NCBI GenBank assembly: GCA_034408745.1
Contig: JAWXCM010000400.1
Coordinates: forward strand, 8,163 to 72,162
DNA length: 64,000 bases
From: JAWXCM01 sp034408745
GTDB lineage: Bacteria > Acidobacteriota > Terriglobia > Bryobacterales > Bryobacteraceae
Direction of reading: 5' to 3'
Shown: positions 17,380-27,129 of the stretch, in pieces
Layout: every line of letters starts with the position of its first letter
Numbering within the stretch: position 1 is the first letter of the stretch
The notes under the pieces: model-generated
Databases searched by the model: none
What the model was told of the DNA's origin: nothing
Seen by the model: the letters and a program-made list of their open reading frames with translations, nothing else
Made by a program: the position numbers and the translations under genes

Positions 17380-18426
17380 TTGATCGATCTGCGAAGCGAC
17401 ACCGTCACCCGTCCGACCCCCGCCATGCGTGAGGCGATGTATACCGCCGAGGTCGGAGACGACGTGTATGGAGAGGATCCGACAGTCAACCGCCTCGAAG
17501 AACGTGCCGCCGAGGTAATGGGCAAGCAAGCCGCGCTCTTCCTCCCTACCGGCACCATGGGCAACACCATCGCCATCAAGCTGCACACGCAGCATGGGCA
17601 GGAAGTGATCTGCGAATCGCGCTGCCACATCCTGAACTACGAGCTGTCTATGATGGCCTGGTTCGCCGGCTGCGTCGCCCGCCCGATCGCCACGCGCGAC
17701 GGCATCCTGACCTGGGAAACCATCCGGCCCGAGATCCGGCCACTGGGACCGCACGCCGCACCCACCGGACTGATCGAAGTGGAGCAGACCAACAATCTTT
17801 CCGGCGGCACGGTCTACGGGCTCGACGTCCTGCGCGGCATCGCCGAGGGTGCGGCTGCGCTGGGACTGCCGGTCCATATGGATGGAGCCCGGGTGTTCCA
17901 CGCCGCCACGTACCTCGGCGTCCCGGTCCGCGAGATCGCTCAGTATGCCGACACGGTCATGTTCTGCCTTTCGAAGGGGCTCGGCGCGCCCGCAGGGTCG
18001 ATGTTGGCCGGCTCGCGTCAGCAGATGGACAGCGGCCGACTGCTGCGGAAGCGCCTCGGTGGCGGCATGCGGCAGGCGGGCATCCTCGCCTCTGCGGGGC
18101 TCATCGCGCTCGAACAGATGCCGCTGCGACTCCAGGAGGACCACGACAATGCCCGCAGCATCGGCGAATCGCTTGCGGCCATCGAAGGGATTACGGTCAT
18201 CCCCGTGCAGACCAACATCGTGATCTTCGACATCGCGGGCACCGGCATGACCAGCCACGACCTCAGTGCCGAGCTCCGCGCACGCGCCATCATCGCCAAC
18301 AGCTTCGGGCCGACCTCAATCCGCATGGTCACGCACTACGACGTGACCGCTGCCCAGTGCATGGAAGCGGTCGACGCCGTGCGGGAGATTGTTTCGAAGA
18401 AGGCTACTGGTTACGCTGCACAGTAA
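17380..18426 (+). CDS. ltaE: low-specificity L-threonine aldolase
   Basis: A 348-aa PLP enzyme that cleaves L-threonine or L-allo-threonine to glycine and acetaldehyde. It starts MIDLRSDTVTRPTPAMREAM, the normal family N-terminus, if TTG 17380 is the start; the longer frame from 17257 adds 41 residues unlike the family. The PLP lysine is in CLSKGLGAPAGS near residue 199, and the pyridine-binding Asp is in HMDGARVFHA. Its last 23 nt overlap the convergent gene 18404-21304. Confidence 0.92.
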   Translation: MIDLRSDTVTRPTPAMREAMYTAEVGDDVYGEDPTVNRLEERAAEVMGKQAALFLPTGTMGNTIAIKLHTQHGQEVICESRCHILNYELSMMAWFAGCVARPIATRDGILTWETIRPEIRPLGPHAAPTGLIEVEQTNNLSGGTVYGLDVLRGIAEGAAALGLPVHMDGARVFHAATYLGVPVREIAQYADTVMFCLSKGLGAPAGSMLAGSRQQMDSGRLLRKRLGGGMRQAGILASAGLIALEQMPLRLQEDHDNARSIGESLAAIEGITVIPVQTNIVIFDIAGTGMTSHDLSAELRARAIIANSFGPTSIRMVTHYDVTAAQCMEAVDAVREIVSKKATGYAAQ

Positions 18427-21304
18427 CCACAACCGGATCGCTCGATTGCGCGGACGCCAGTGAGCGCACCTGAACCACATTCAGACCCGGCCGGACAGCT
18501 TCGGGAATCTGGCCGGTGATCTGGCCGGTGGCGGTCTGGAACAGCGGAATCGCCACGTCGTTGAACGTGACGCAGGTGCCGCCCAGCAGGGTCGGCAGCG
18601 GGATCGTGTCGGCCGATGCCGGCAGCGCCAGATTGGTCCCGTTGACCGTAATGAAAGAGCCCGGGCGAATATTCGGTGTTCCGTCGTTGGAGTTCACAAT
18701 GCCGCGAACACCGGACGTGATCGCCGGACGGTTCGGCGTGCTGGTGGTGGACAACTGCACCACGCTCAACCCCGACAGCGTGATCGTATAGGCGATACCC
18801 CGGCTGTCGATGGCCATCTGCCGAGACGGCACGTTGACGCGATTCGCACCAAACACGCTCTGCGCCGGGTTCTCCGGAGCAATCCCGACCACCGTCTCAG
18901 CGCCCGACCGGATATCGACCAGTTCAAACGTGGGACGAACGTCATCGCGAGTCGCCGCGGTCGTGTTCTGGCGCACCGGTGTGGTGAGCCGGATGAACCG
19001 GTTCTCATCCAGCGGGTACGACATCGCCACATTGCGCTGACCCGCGCTGACGGTAATTTGCTGGATCGGCTGACCTGGCTGCGTCGGGAACTGGAACTGC
19101 GTCGCGCCTGGGCGTTCCGAGCCTCCGATCAGTGCCAGCGACGAGTTCAGAACCAGCCCGCTGACCACGTAGAAACCCTTGCTCGCCGACAGCGCGCCGA
19201 AATAGCTCTGCGGCGTGTTGTCGTAAATCTGCCGGGCGTTGATGTACGCATCGTTGAGCGAGTCGTACAGGTAGCCGATGCCGTTGCCGGCCAGCGTCAT
19301 GATGTTGTACCCGTCCGGGGTCGCGATCATGTACTGTGGGCCGCCGATGGTGTTCGGCGTTACCGTATTCGCCGCGCGCGGAGTCGCCGTGTTGCCGACC
19401 ACCCTCCAGAAACTGCCATTCGACATCATGAACTGCAGGCCGTTCAGGCCCATCGCCATCGCAACCGGCTGAATCGAGCCCTGGTTGCCGGCCCGCGGAA
19501 TCGGTGGAAAATCGATCTTGCCGCTGACCGTCAGCGTGTCCAGATCCAGGGTCGCAATCGACTCGCCGCCGCGGTTGCCGACATACAGGGTCCCACCGTC
19601 CAGCGACATGGCCATGGCGTAGGGAAGCTGGCCCACTTCCACCGGATCCAGAAACTTCAGGCGCCGCGTATCGAAGACTTCCAGCCGGTTGTAGCCCGAG
19701 TTGGTGATGTACACCCGCTCGCGCTTCTCATCGAGGATCAGCTCCTGCAGACCCTGGCCATTGTTCCAGGAGACGGGCCGCGGATAGATGATGCCGCGCT
19801 GGTCCGACTGCCGGTAGTTCTGATACAGACGAATGGTGTTCGGGAAGTTGATGGCTTCGTTCGAGGCCAGAATCACGTTGATCGGTGTACCGCCGCCTGA
19901 CCCCGAACCAGTCCACAAGTTCGTCCCAGGCTGCCGAACCACGCCGCTGCGTCCGGGCTCCATCGTAAACGTGATTGTCGAGGGCGCCAGACCCGTGGTG
20001 ACTTCCGAAACCACCGCCGACGTCACGTTCGGAACGCTGAACGTGACCTTGCCCTTACCCAGATTGCTGACCTTCACCTGTGCCCGTGAGAGACCCTTGT
20101 TGCACTCGTCCAGCGCCATGAACACCTGCGTGGTGTCGGGCTGCAGAATCGGGAACTCGTACAGCTTGTCCATCGGGAATGCCATCAGCCCGGACTCCGA
20201 CGTCGCGAACAGGCGAGCTCCGTCGCTGGTAACCAGCATCTTGCCCAGAATGCTTTGTGGAAGCCGTAGTCCCAGCCTGACGCCAAGATGCGTTGGACTA
20301 CCAAGGTACAAAACATTGGCACTGGGACGAAGGTTGGCGCCGGCCGTGTTGAAGGCGCTGTAGACGGTGGTGCCGTCGGGTGAGAACGCGCTGCCGCCGT
20401 AATTGAACTGGATGTTGAAGTTGGGGTTGTTGCCCGTGACGCCGTTGTTGAGAACCTGAATGAAGAACGGCAGGTTCGACGTGTTCATCTGGCCGATTAC
20501 CGCCAGCGACGCCGCGTCATACAAGGTGGAGCCGGCCATAAAGCGCGATCCGTCCGGCGAGATCGACAATACCGAAGACTGACCCGTGACGGTGCGGCTC
20601 TTCAGCACCACGCCCGAGGCCGTCTCGAACACGAACATGGTGGTCTGCGCGCCATTCGCCGTCTGGTTGATGGCGACCATACCAATAATGAACTGCCCGT
20701 CGGGGGTCCGCAGCAGGCGGCCCGGGAAGGCCACGGCGGGACGGCCGACAAACACCTGATTCAGAGGCGTCGGCGTCGAAATCGACTGCGGAGTCGGCAG
20801 CGAGAGAATCTGCTGCCCGGCGCTCTGGTTGCGATCGTAAAGCAGGAGCGTGTTGAGGGCGTTGTTGGTGCCGGTTCCCTGCGTCGTAATCAGCACCCGT
20901 CCGTCGACACCGGAGGCCACACCTTCCGGACGCGCCGGGAGACTCACCACCTCACGCACCGCGAACCGCTCCAGATCGATCACGCTCAGGCTGGAAGATT
21001 CGCGATTGGTGACGTACAAAGAGGAGCCGTCCATCGACAACGCGGCGCTGACCGGGTAGGTCCCCACCGTGATGCTGCCCGCCAGCCGGTTGGACTGGTA
21101 GTCATACACCTCAAGGCGATTGGCATTCGAGTTCACAATGTAGACCCGGCCCCGAGCCTCATCCAGTGCCACGTCCGACGGCGTGTAGCCGAGGGAGACG
21201 ACGTCGCCGAACGAGGGTCCGGACTGGGCAAGTACAGCGGTGTGAATAACCAGGGCTAACGTCAGCGCAACAGGCCAACGTAGAGAAAAGACAAAAGATC
21301 GCAC
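18404..21304 (-). CDS. large secreted beta-propeller protein with Solibacter-type C-terminal domain
   Basis: A 966-aa exported protein: signal peptide (WPVALTLALVIHTAVLAQ) and two blocks of YVTN/NHL-like propeller repeats (~20-330 and ~520-790; for example ARGRVYIVNSNANRLEVYD and RERVYITNSGYNRLEVFD). Its C-terminal ~110-residue domain (RPGSFITVNGTNLALPA ... GQITGQIPEAVRPGLNVVQV) is of the TIGR03437 kind, highly expanded in Solibacter relatives. The GTG at 21304 has AGGAG 4 nt upstream and is preferred to the TTG at 21316. A surface or cell-wall role is plausible; no enzyme motif is visible. Confidence 0.85.
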   Translation of the reverse strand: MRSFVFSLRWPVALTLALVIHTAVLAQSGPSFGDVVSLGYTPSDVALDEARGRVYIVNSNANRLEVYDYQSNRLAGSITVGTYPVSAALSMDGSSLYVTNRESSSLSVIDLERFAVREVVSLPARPEGVASGVDGRVLITTQGTGTNNALNTLLLYDRNQSAGQQILSLPTPQSISTPTPLNQVFVGRPAVAFPGRLLRTPDGQFIIGMVAINQTANGAQTTMFVFETASGVVLKSRTVTGQSSVLSISPDGSRFMAGSTLYDAASLAVIGQMNTSNLPFFIQVLNNGVTGNNPNFNIQFNYGGSAFSPDGTTVYSAFNTAGANLRPSANVLYLGSPTHLGVRLGLRLPQSILGKMLVTSDGARLFATSESGLMAFPMDKLYEFPILQPDTTQVFMALDECNKGLSRAQVKVSNLGKGKVTFSVPNVTSAVVSEVTTGLAPSTITFTMEPGRSGVVRQPGTNLWTGSGSGGGTPINVILASNEAINFPNTIRLYQNYRQSDQRGIIYPRPVSWNNGQGLQELILDEKRERVYITNSGYNRLEVFDTRRLKFLDPVEVGQLPYAMAMSLDGGTLYVGNRGGESIATLDLDTLTVSGKIDFPPIPRAGNQGSIQPVAMAMGLNGLQFMMSNGSFWRVVGNTATPRAANTVTPNTIGGPQYMIATPDGYNIMTLAGNGIGYLYDSLNDAYINARQIYDNTPQSYFGALSASKGFYVVSGLVLNSSLALIGGSERPGATQFQFPTQPGQPIQQITVSAGQRNVAMSYPLDENRFIRLTTPVRQNTTAATRDDVRPTFELVDIRSGAETVVGIAPENPAQSVFGANRVNVPSRQMAIDSRGIAYTITLSGLSVVQLSTTSTPNRPAITSGVRGIVNSNDGTPNIRPGSFITVNGTNLALPASADTIPLPTLLGGTCVTFNDVAIPLFQTATGQITGQIPEAVRPGLNVVQVRSLASAQSSDPVVVTVQRNQ

Positions 21305-21459
21305 AGTTCTCCTCAATGAAATAGAATAAACCCCTCCCCGTTAGAGAAGTTGCACTCCGGCCCGCAACAAATAGCCCGTCTGCGTGTTTACCTCACTTAA
21401 CGGGAAATGAACTGTTGGGCGACACGTGAAGTCTGCCCACAACTTGCAGGTGGATCTCT

Positions 21460-21801
21460 TTGCGCGTTCGAAACGTTACCAGGGAAGTTCTGCTCGGCCA
21501 CGCTGTCGGGGTGGCGGATACCAGCGCAAAGCGACGGACAGGGCTGTTGAAGCACACCAGCCTGCCCGCGGGCGAAGGCTTGTGGATCGCTCCCTGCGAA
21601 GGCGTGCACACATGGGGGATGAAGTTCCCCATCGACGTTGTCTTCCTGAATAAGAAGAAGCTGGTACTGAAGATCAGAAAGGATATGGGCAAGAGAGGGA
21701 TCGCCCTGTGTCTGTGGGCCCATTCGGTGCTGGAGCTGCCAGCCGGCACTCTGGAGCTGACGGGAACTCAGAAAGGCGACCAACTCGAGTTCGAGCGATG
21801 A
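21460..21801 (+). CDS. DUF192 family protein
   Basis: A 113-aa protein with the DUF192 core: SAKRRTGLLKHTSLPAGEGL, then CEGVHTWGMKFPIDVVFLN and LELPAGTLELTGTQKGDQLEF. Unlike many relatives it has no signal peptide. Function of the family is unknown. The start is TTG 21460 with AGGTGG upstream. Its stop overlaps the ATG of the TPR lipoprotein gene (ATGA), which places it at the head of the Tad pilus operon. Confidence 0.85.
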   Translation: MRVRNVTREVLLGHAVGVADTSAKRRTGLLKHTSLPAGEGLWIAPCEGVHTWGMKFPIDVVFLNKKKLVLKIRKDMGKRGIALCLWAHSVLELPAGTLELTGTQKGDQLEFER

Positions 21802-22919
21802 CGAGCCGAAATCCAATTGCTGTTCCGGGCGCTTTGGCAGGGGCCGCGCTGTTGCTGGCCTCGCTGGCATCCAGTTCCTGTGCCCGAACCGTGCAGGATC
21901 GGTCGTCGCGGTCGGCCGCCACCCCGTCCACCCGCCGCGCGCCGAAGACCCCGAAAGCGGCGAAGATCCCTAAGACGAGGCAGATGGAGGCCGTTATGGC
22001 CGCTCCGTCGGCATCCCGCGATACCTTCGCCCGGCAGATCAGGAACGCCGTCGACGCCGGCGAGGGCGATCTGCGCGTTCGGGCCTGGCGCGACGCGCTG
22101 GCGAAGAATCCGGACGACGTGGCCGCCCGCCTCGCCCTCGCGAAGAATTATAAGGAGCACAACTTCCCCGACGTCGCGCTGGAGCACTACCGGATGGCCG
22201 CAACCCGCTTCCCCGATAACGCCGAGGTCGCAGTGGGACTGGCCCGTTCGCTCGATTCGCTGGGGCAGGGCGTGGCCGCCCGTGCCGGACTGCAGCAGTT
22301 CGTCTCCGCCAGACCAGCCGCGTCGGCTGACGCCTGGAGCTGGCTCGGCATCCTGCAGGACGAAGCCCGCGATTACAAGGGCGGGGAAGTGAGCCACCGC
22401 GAATCGCTCCGGCTCCGCGACTCCTCCGACGCGTTCCACAACAACCTCGGCTACAACCTGCTGCTGCAGGGCCGCGCCCCGGACTCTACCGCCGAGTTCC
22501 GCCGGGCCGTTGCGCTTGCGCCCGCTTCGTCACTGGCGAAGAACAACCTGGCCATGGCGATGGCCGCCGACCCCTCGCTCGCTCTCTCCGAACTGCGGCT
22601 TGTCGCCGAGCCCGCAACCGCCCACAGCAACCTCGCTGCCATACTGATCGAGCGGGGTGAACTGGACCAGGCGCGGATGCAGTTGCAGGCGGCGCTAAGA
22701 TATCAAAAAGATCACCCGGCGGCATTGAGCAATCTGCAGCTACTGGCCTCGCTCGAGGGCGGTTCGGTAACACTGTCTCACGACGGTTCACCGAAAACAC
22801 CGTGGCAGCGGGTTTTGGACGTTTTATTCGGCTCGAAGTACGAGACCAGAGGCAGAAATACGGCCGATTCGACCGGCAGAAACGATCGTTCGGCTTCTCC
22901 GGGATCCGGAAGCAACTGA
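21798..22919 (+). CDS. TPR-repeat lipoprotein, TadD-like
   Basis: A 373-aa protein with a lipoprotein-like N-terminus (GALAGAALLLASLASSSCAR, candidate lipid Cys near residue 28). A basic Pro/Lys-rich linker and about five to six TPR units follow (LALAKNYKEHNFPDVALEHY, AFHNNLGYNLLLQGRAPDST, AHSNLAAILIERGELDQARM). In Tad systems such proteins (TadD) help assemble the secretin. It starts with an ATGA overlap with the DUF192 gene and ends 10 nt before flp. Confidence 0.82.
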   Translation: MTSRNPIAVPGALAGAALLLASLASSSCARTVQDRSSRSAATPSTRRAPKTPKAAKIPKTRQMEAVMAAPSASRDTFARQIRNAVDAGEGDLRVRAWRDALAKNPDDVAARLALAKNYKEHNFPDVALEHYRMAATRFPDNAEVAVGLARSLDSLGQGVAARAGLQQFVSARPAASADAWSWLGILQDEARDYKGGEVSHRESLRLRDSSDAFHNNLGYNLLLQGRAPDSTAEFRRAVALAPASSLAKNNLAMAMAADPSLALSELRLVAEPATAHSNLAAILIERGELDQARMQLQAALRYQKDHPAALSNLQLLASLEGGSVTLSHDGSPKTPWQRVLDVLFGSKYETRGRNTADSTGRNDRSASPGSGSN

Positions 22920-22929
22920 GGAGAACATC

Positions 22930-23127
22930 ATGAAGAACTACATCATTCGTCTGGCCGTTGCCATCGCTCGCGAAGAGCGTGGTCAGGACCTTGTGGAATA
23001 CGCGCTTATCGTCGCCGCCGTCGGCCTCGCGCTGATCACCACCGTCAATCAGCTGTCGAGCGCGGTCGTCAGCCTTTACTCGAGCATCACGCAGGGCCTC
23101 GGCAGCATCGGCACCACGGGTCAGTAG
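22930..23127 (+). CDS. flp: Flp/Fap-type major pilin
   Basis: A 65-aa class IVb prepilin. A short basic leader is followed by the processing region ERGQDLVEYALIVAAVGLAL, with the conserved Glu-Tyr pair after the cleavage site and a hydrophobic assembly helix. The Shine-Dalgarno GAGGAG lies 6 nt before the ATG. It is the structural subunit of the pilus encoded downstream. A 70-bp gap after it may hold a processing or attenuation site, which would favour high pilin expression. Confidence 0.95.
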   Translation: MKNYIIRLAVAIAREERGQDLVEYALIVAAVGLALITTVNQLSSAVVSLYSSITQGLGSIGTTGQ

Positions 23128-23197
23128 TAAACGGCTCCGTGTCCGGGCAGTCGGTCGCCGTCTGACGGCAGGTCGATTCCGGTCCGATGCTACACCT

Positions 23198-24775
23198 ATG
23201 GACCTGACCTGCCCTGCGCCTGCCGGAAGCGTCGGCGAGACGGCGGCGAAGCCCTCGGCTTTGCTTCGCTGGTTTGTGCCCGATCTCGCTTTGCTGGCGG
23301 GCATGGTGACCCTTGTCTACTGTCTTGTGTTCTACGACGGAACCACTCAGTTGTTCCGCGACAGTGACGCCGGCTGGCATATACGAAATGGCGAGCGCAT
23401 TCTGAGCGGTGCCGGCCTGCCACATTCCGATTCCTGGTCGATGACCCGTCAGGGTCAGCCGTGGTTCGCATGGGAATGGGGCGCCGATGTGATAGCTGGC
23501 GGTTTGCATCTGCTCGGCGGCCCGGCTTATGTAGCCGGTTTCTATGGGCTGATGATCGCTGCCGCCACCTGGTTCTGGTTCCGGTTGCACTGGGCCGTCG
23601 GCGGGCATTTTCTAATCGCGGGAATCATGACGACTTTGCTGCTGAGCACGGGTAACATCCACTGGCTGGCCAGGCCTCACGTCCTGAGCTGGGTGTTCCT
23701 GCTGGCCACCCTGCTCATGATCGAGACCGGCATCCGGAGCATCCCCGCCTTCGCCCTCCTCAGCATCGCCTGGACCAATCTCCACGCCAGCTTCTTCCTG
23801 CTCTCCGTGGTTCTCGGCATCTACGCCGTTGACCGGCTGCTTCGATCGGTCATCTGGTCGGGCTTCGACCGTGATGCCGACTGGAAGCAGGTCCGTTGGT
23901 TCGTCACGGCGGCAGCCGTCAGCTTCGCGGTCACTATCGTCAACCCGTATGGCTGGGCCGTGCACCAGCACATCTTCCACTACCTCGGCGACCGTGAGTT
24001 GCTCGACCGCATCGGCGAGTTCCAGAGCTTCAACTTCCGGGTGCTGGGCGCTGAACAGATTCTGATCGGAATGGTGCTGACCGCTCTCGGAGGCGTGCTC
24101 GCCCTGACGCAGAAGCGGCTCGCGCATTTTCTGATCTGCTCGCTGTTCTTCGTCAAAGGCCTCGAATCGGCCCGCGTGCTTCCGCTGGTGATGATGCTGT
24201 GTCTGCCGCTTGCCGGAGGCGCCATCACCGAATCGGTCCGCAACTGGAAGGGCGTGCAGCCCTGGTTACGACGGTGGCTCGATGGCTTCCTGCAGTATGG
24301 TGCGAACCTCCGGGTCATCGACCGCCGGTTCCATGGCGGCGCGCTGGTCCCGCTGCTGGTCGCCGTCCTGTTCTGGGCGCTGAGTATCCCAGCCGTGGCC
24401 CAGCGAGCCGGATTCCCCGAAGAGCGATACCCGGTGAAGGCCTGCAACCAGGTTGTCGACAAGCTGCCTCTCGACGCAAAGATTCTCGCTCCCGATATGT
24501 ATGGCGGTTACCTGATCTACCGCTTCAACGGAGCACGCAAGGTTTGGTTTGACGGACGCAGCGATTTCTACGGCGCTCCGTACATGAAGGAATATATCGA
24601 CACCGTTGAGGTCCGCAAAGGGGCACGCGAGCGAATCGTGCAGATGGGGTTCACGCACGCGCTGCTTCCCAACCGGTACTCGCTGATCCCGGCTCTGGAA
24701 ACGCTGGGATGGAAACGGTTGTACGCGGACGAAACAGCGACGCTGCTGGAAGCGCCGCAAAGACTGAAGGATTGA
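23198..24775 (+). CDS. polytopic membrane protein inside the Tad operon
   Basis: A 525-aa protein with about nine to eleven hydrophobic helices between residues ~25 and 410 and a soluble C-terminal domain (~420-525). Features such as FRDSDAGWHIRNGERILSG near residue 55 and WFDGRSDFYGAPYMKEYI near 450 recall acidobacterial membrane proteins related to GT-C glycosyltransferases, but I cannot prove a transferase. It sits where a prepilin peptidase (CpaA/TadV) is often found; it has no GxGD peptidase motif. A role in pilin modification is a guess from position. Confidence 0.7.
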   Translation: MDLTCPAPAGSVGETAAKPSALLRWFVPDLALLAGMVTLVYCLVFYDGTTQLFRDSDAGWHIRNGERILSGAGLPHSDSWSMTRQGQPWFAWEWGADVIAGGLHLLGGPAYVAGFYGLMIAAATWFWFRLHWAVGGHFLIAGIMTTLLLSTGNIHWLARPHVLSWVFLLATLLMIETGIRSIPAFALLSIAWTNLHASFFLLSVVLGIYAVDRLLRSVIWSGFDRDADWKQVRWFVTAAAVSFAVTIVNPYGWAVHQHIFHYLGDRELLDRIGEFQSFNFRVLGAEQILIGMVLTALGGVLALTQKRLAHFLICSLFFVKGLESARVLPLVMMLCLPLAGGAITESVRNWKGVQPWLRRWLDGFLQYGANLRVIDRRFHGGALVPLLVAVLFWALSIPAVAQRAGFPEERYPVKACNQVVDKLPLDAKILAPDMYGGYLIYRFNGARKVWFDGRSDFYGAPYMKEYIDTVEVRKGARERIVQMGFTHALLPNRYSLIPALETLGWKRLYADETATLLEAPQRLKD

Positions 24776-24776
24776 A

Positions 24777-25733
24777 ATGGACCGACAGAAAATCATCATG
24801 ATCTTCGCCGGAGCCTGGGTGTCGGCAGCGCTGCTGACCTGGTTCGTCTTCTCCCGCGCCACCAGCGCCAACACGGAGAAGATGGTCGAGGTTTATGCGG
24901 CGTCGGCGGACCTCCCGGCCGGAACGAGGGTGAAGAAGTCCGACCTCAAGAAGGTCCGCGTGCCGGAAAAGGACGCTCCCAAAATGGCGATCCTTAACGA
25001 AACCGCCATCATCGACCGCGTTCTGCTGATGTCGGTGAGTTCGGGCGAGACGTTTGTGGTCGGCAAGACGGCCAGTTCCACCGGTGCCGAAGGCGTATCG
25101 TCGCTCATTCAGCCCGGACTGCGAGCCATGTCCATCCCAGTCACCGACAGCACGGCGGCCGGTGGGCTCATCCAGCCCCGGTCGAGGGTGGATGTGCTGT
25201 TCACCCGAACCGGTTCCATGCGCGAAGCCATTACGGCCACCATCGCGCAGGATGTGCAGGTGATGTCGATTGGCCGCGTCACGGAGGTGAACACGCTCGG
25301 CCCCGACGGCAAGCCGATCACCGCGCCGACCACCGCCGCAGGCACGCAGACGCGGGCCGCTGTATTGCTTGTCACACCCGAGCAGGCTTCCAAAATTGAA
25401 CTGGCAAAAAATCAGGGCAAAGTGAGCCTGGTGCTTCGCAACCCGCTGGACAAAGCCGCAGTCGAAACGGCGTCTGCCACCGCGGAGTCGCTGGACCCGG
25501 ACATTTTCGCGGGCACGGCTCGCGCTCTCAGAGCGAACTCTAAGGTGGGCAGGCCTCCGCTGAATGTTCGCGATGACAAGCAGTGGGCCTCGCTGACTGG
25601 CAACGTCGGCGCCGACGGCCAGCCTCTGCCGCCACCGGTAGCCGCAAAGACCGAGAAAAAAGACCCGCCTAAACCAAAATTCGTGGTCGACGTGTATCAC
25701 GGCGACAAACACGTTCAGGAACTTTTTCAATGA
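24777..25733 (+). CDS. cpaB: Flp pilus assembly protein CpaB/RcpC
   Basis: A 318-aa protein with one N-terminal membrane helix (IIMIFAGAWVSAALLTWFVF) and a SAF domain (VYAASADLPAGTRVKKSDL), followed by the RcpC/CpaB core (GLRAMSIPVTDSTAAGGLIQ, SRVDVLFTRTG, AVLLVTPEQASKIELAKNQG). CpaB acts in the periplasm next to the secretin. The start is 1 nt after the upstream stop, and the end overlaps cpaC by ATGA. Confidence 0.95.
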   Translation: MDRQKIIMIFAGAWVSAALLTWFVFSRATSANTEKMVEVYAASADLPAGTRVKKSDLKKVRVPEKDAPKMAILNETAIIDRVLLMSVSSGETFVVGKTASSTGAEGVSSLIQPGLRAMSIPVTDSTAAGGLIQPRSRVDVLFTRTGSMREAITATIAQDVQVMSIGRVTEVNTLGPDGKPITAPTTAAGTQTRAAVLLVTPEQASKIELAKNQGKVSLVLRNPLDKAAVETASATAESLDPDIFAGTARALRANSKVGRPPLNVRDDKQWASLTGNVGADGQPLPPPVAAKTEKKDPPKPKFVVDVYHGDKHVQELFQ

Positions 25734-27121
25734 AAAGACTCTTCGGAAGTCTTTGGATATTACTGACTCTGACTGCTCTTTCAGCCACCGCACAGTCGCT
25801 GGCCACGGCCGAGATGGCGCTGCTCGCCGGCAAGGGTGAACTCATTACGTTCGAGCGCGACGTCACACGCGTCGTCATCTCTGAGCCGAAGATCGCCGAC
25901 GCGCTGGTGGTGTCGCCGCATGAAGTGATGGTGAATGCCAAGTCGCCCGGCCTGACCACGCTGATGGTCTGGGAACAGGGCTCATCGCCGAGGCGCTGGG
26001 ACATCAAGGTCAGGACCGACACGGCTGAGGAAGACAAGTGGCGCTCCGATTTGCGCAGTCTGATTCCGGAATCGACCGTGGATGTATCGGCCAGTGGCGA
26101 GACCCTGGTGCTCAGCGGCAACGTCAAAACCGCCGATGAATCGAAGCGGCTCGGTGCGCTGGCTGGCACCCGGTATAAGAACGTGGTCAATCTGCTGCAG
26201 ATCCCTCCGCCTGGCGATCCGCGCCAGATCATGCTGGAAGTGAAGTTCGCCAGCGTCGACCGCACCAACCTCGCCGAGCTCGGCTTCAACTACTTCTCGG
26301 GCGATACGTCGAAAGCCATCGGCACCATCAGCACGCAGCAATATCAGTCGCCGCGATTCTCGCAGCTGCAGTTGCAGGGCGGGCAGTTAGGCAGCACCAG
26401 CGTAAACTTCGCCGATCTCCTGAACTTGTTCATCTTCCGGCCCGACATGAACATCGGCGCCACCATCCGCGCGATGCAGCAGCGCAACCTGCTCCAGATT
26501 CTCGCCGAGCCGAACCTCATCACGATCGAAGGCTCGGAGGCGACCTTCCTCGCCGGCGGTCAGTTCCCGTTCCCGACATTGCAGGCGACCACCACCGGCG
26601 GCGCCATCGCGCCCGTCGTCACGGTGCAGTTCAAGCCGTTCGGTGTAAGGCTGGATTTCAAGCCGACCGTGACGGCCAGCGGAGCCATTCATCTGAAGGT
26701 TCGTCCCGAAGTGAGCTCGCTCGACTTCGCCAATGCGGTCACGCTGCAAGGCTTCCTGATCCCGGCCATCGCGACGCGCTCCGCGGAAACCGAAGTGGTG
26801 CTGCGGGACGGCGAGAGCTTCGCGATTGCCGGCCTGATCGACAACCGTGTGGTGCAGACGCTGAGCCGCATCCGCGGGCTCGGCGACATTCCGATTCTCG
26901 GCCAGCTGTTCCGCTCGCGCTCCACGCGCAAGACGATGGACGAACTGCTGGTAGTGATCACGCCGCACTTCGTCAAACCGCTGAGCCCGGAAGAGCGGGC
27001 AAAGTTGCCGGACACCATGGAGACCTTCCTGCCAACCGTTGCGCAGGAAGCCGCGAAGAAGGGCAAGGAAAAGCCGAAGGCTAAGTTTGTTGGCCCGCGT
27101 GGCCATCAGGAACCGAGGTAG
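25730..27121 (+). CDS. cpaC: Flp pilus secretin CpaC/RcpA
   Basis: A 463-aa outer-membrane secretin. After a signal peptide (WILLTLTALSATAQ) come the pilus-secretin N-terminal domain (GKGELITFERDVTRVVISEP), a BON-like segment (SGETLVLSGNVKTADESKRL) and the secretin core (LLQILAEPNLITIEGSEATF, GQFPFP, FGVRLDFKPTVT). The terminal domain reads RDGESFAIAGLIDN and GDIPILGQLFRSR. It forms the channel for the Flp fibre. Confidence 0.95.
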   Translation: MKRLFGSLWILLTLTALSATAQSLATAEMALLAGKGELITFERDVTRVVISEPKIADALVVSPHEVMVNAKSPGLTTLMVWEQGSSPRRWDIKVRTDTAEEDKWRSDLRSLIPESTVDVSASGETLVLSGNVKTADESKRLGALAGTRYKNVVNLLQIPPPGDPRQIMLEVKFASVDRTNLAELGFNYFSGDTSKAIGTISTQQYQSPRFSQLQLQGGQLGSTSVNFADLLNLFIFRPDMNIGATIRAMQQRNLLQILAEPNLITIEGSEATFLAGGQFPFPTLQATTTGGAIAPVVTVQFKPFGVRLDFKPTVTASGAIHLKVRPEVSSLDFANAVTLQGFLIPAIATRSAETEVVLRDGESFAIAGLIDNRVVQTLSRIRGLGDIPILGQLFRSRSTRKTMDELLVVITPHFVKPLSPEERAKLPDTMETFLPTVAQEAAKKGKEKPKAKFVGPRGHQEPR

Positions 27122-27129
27122 TCAGCACC

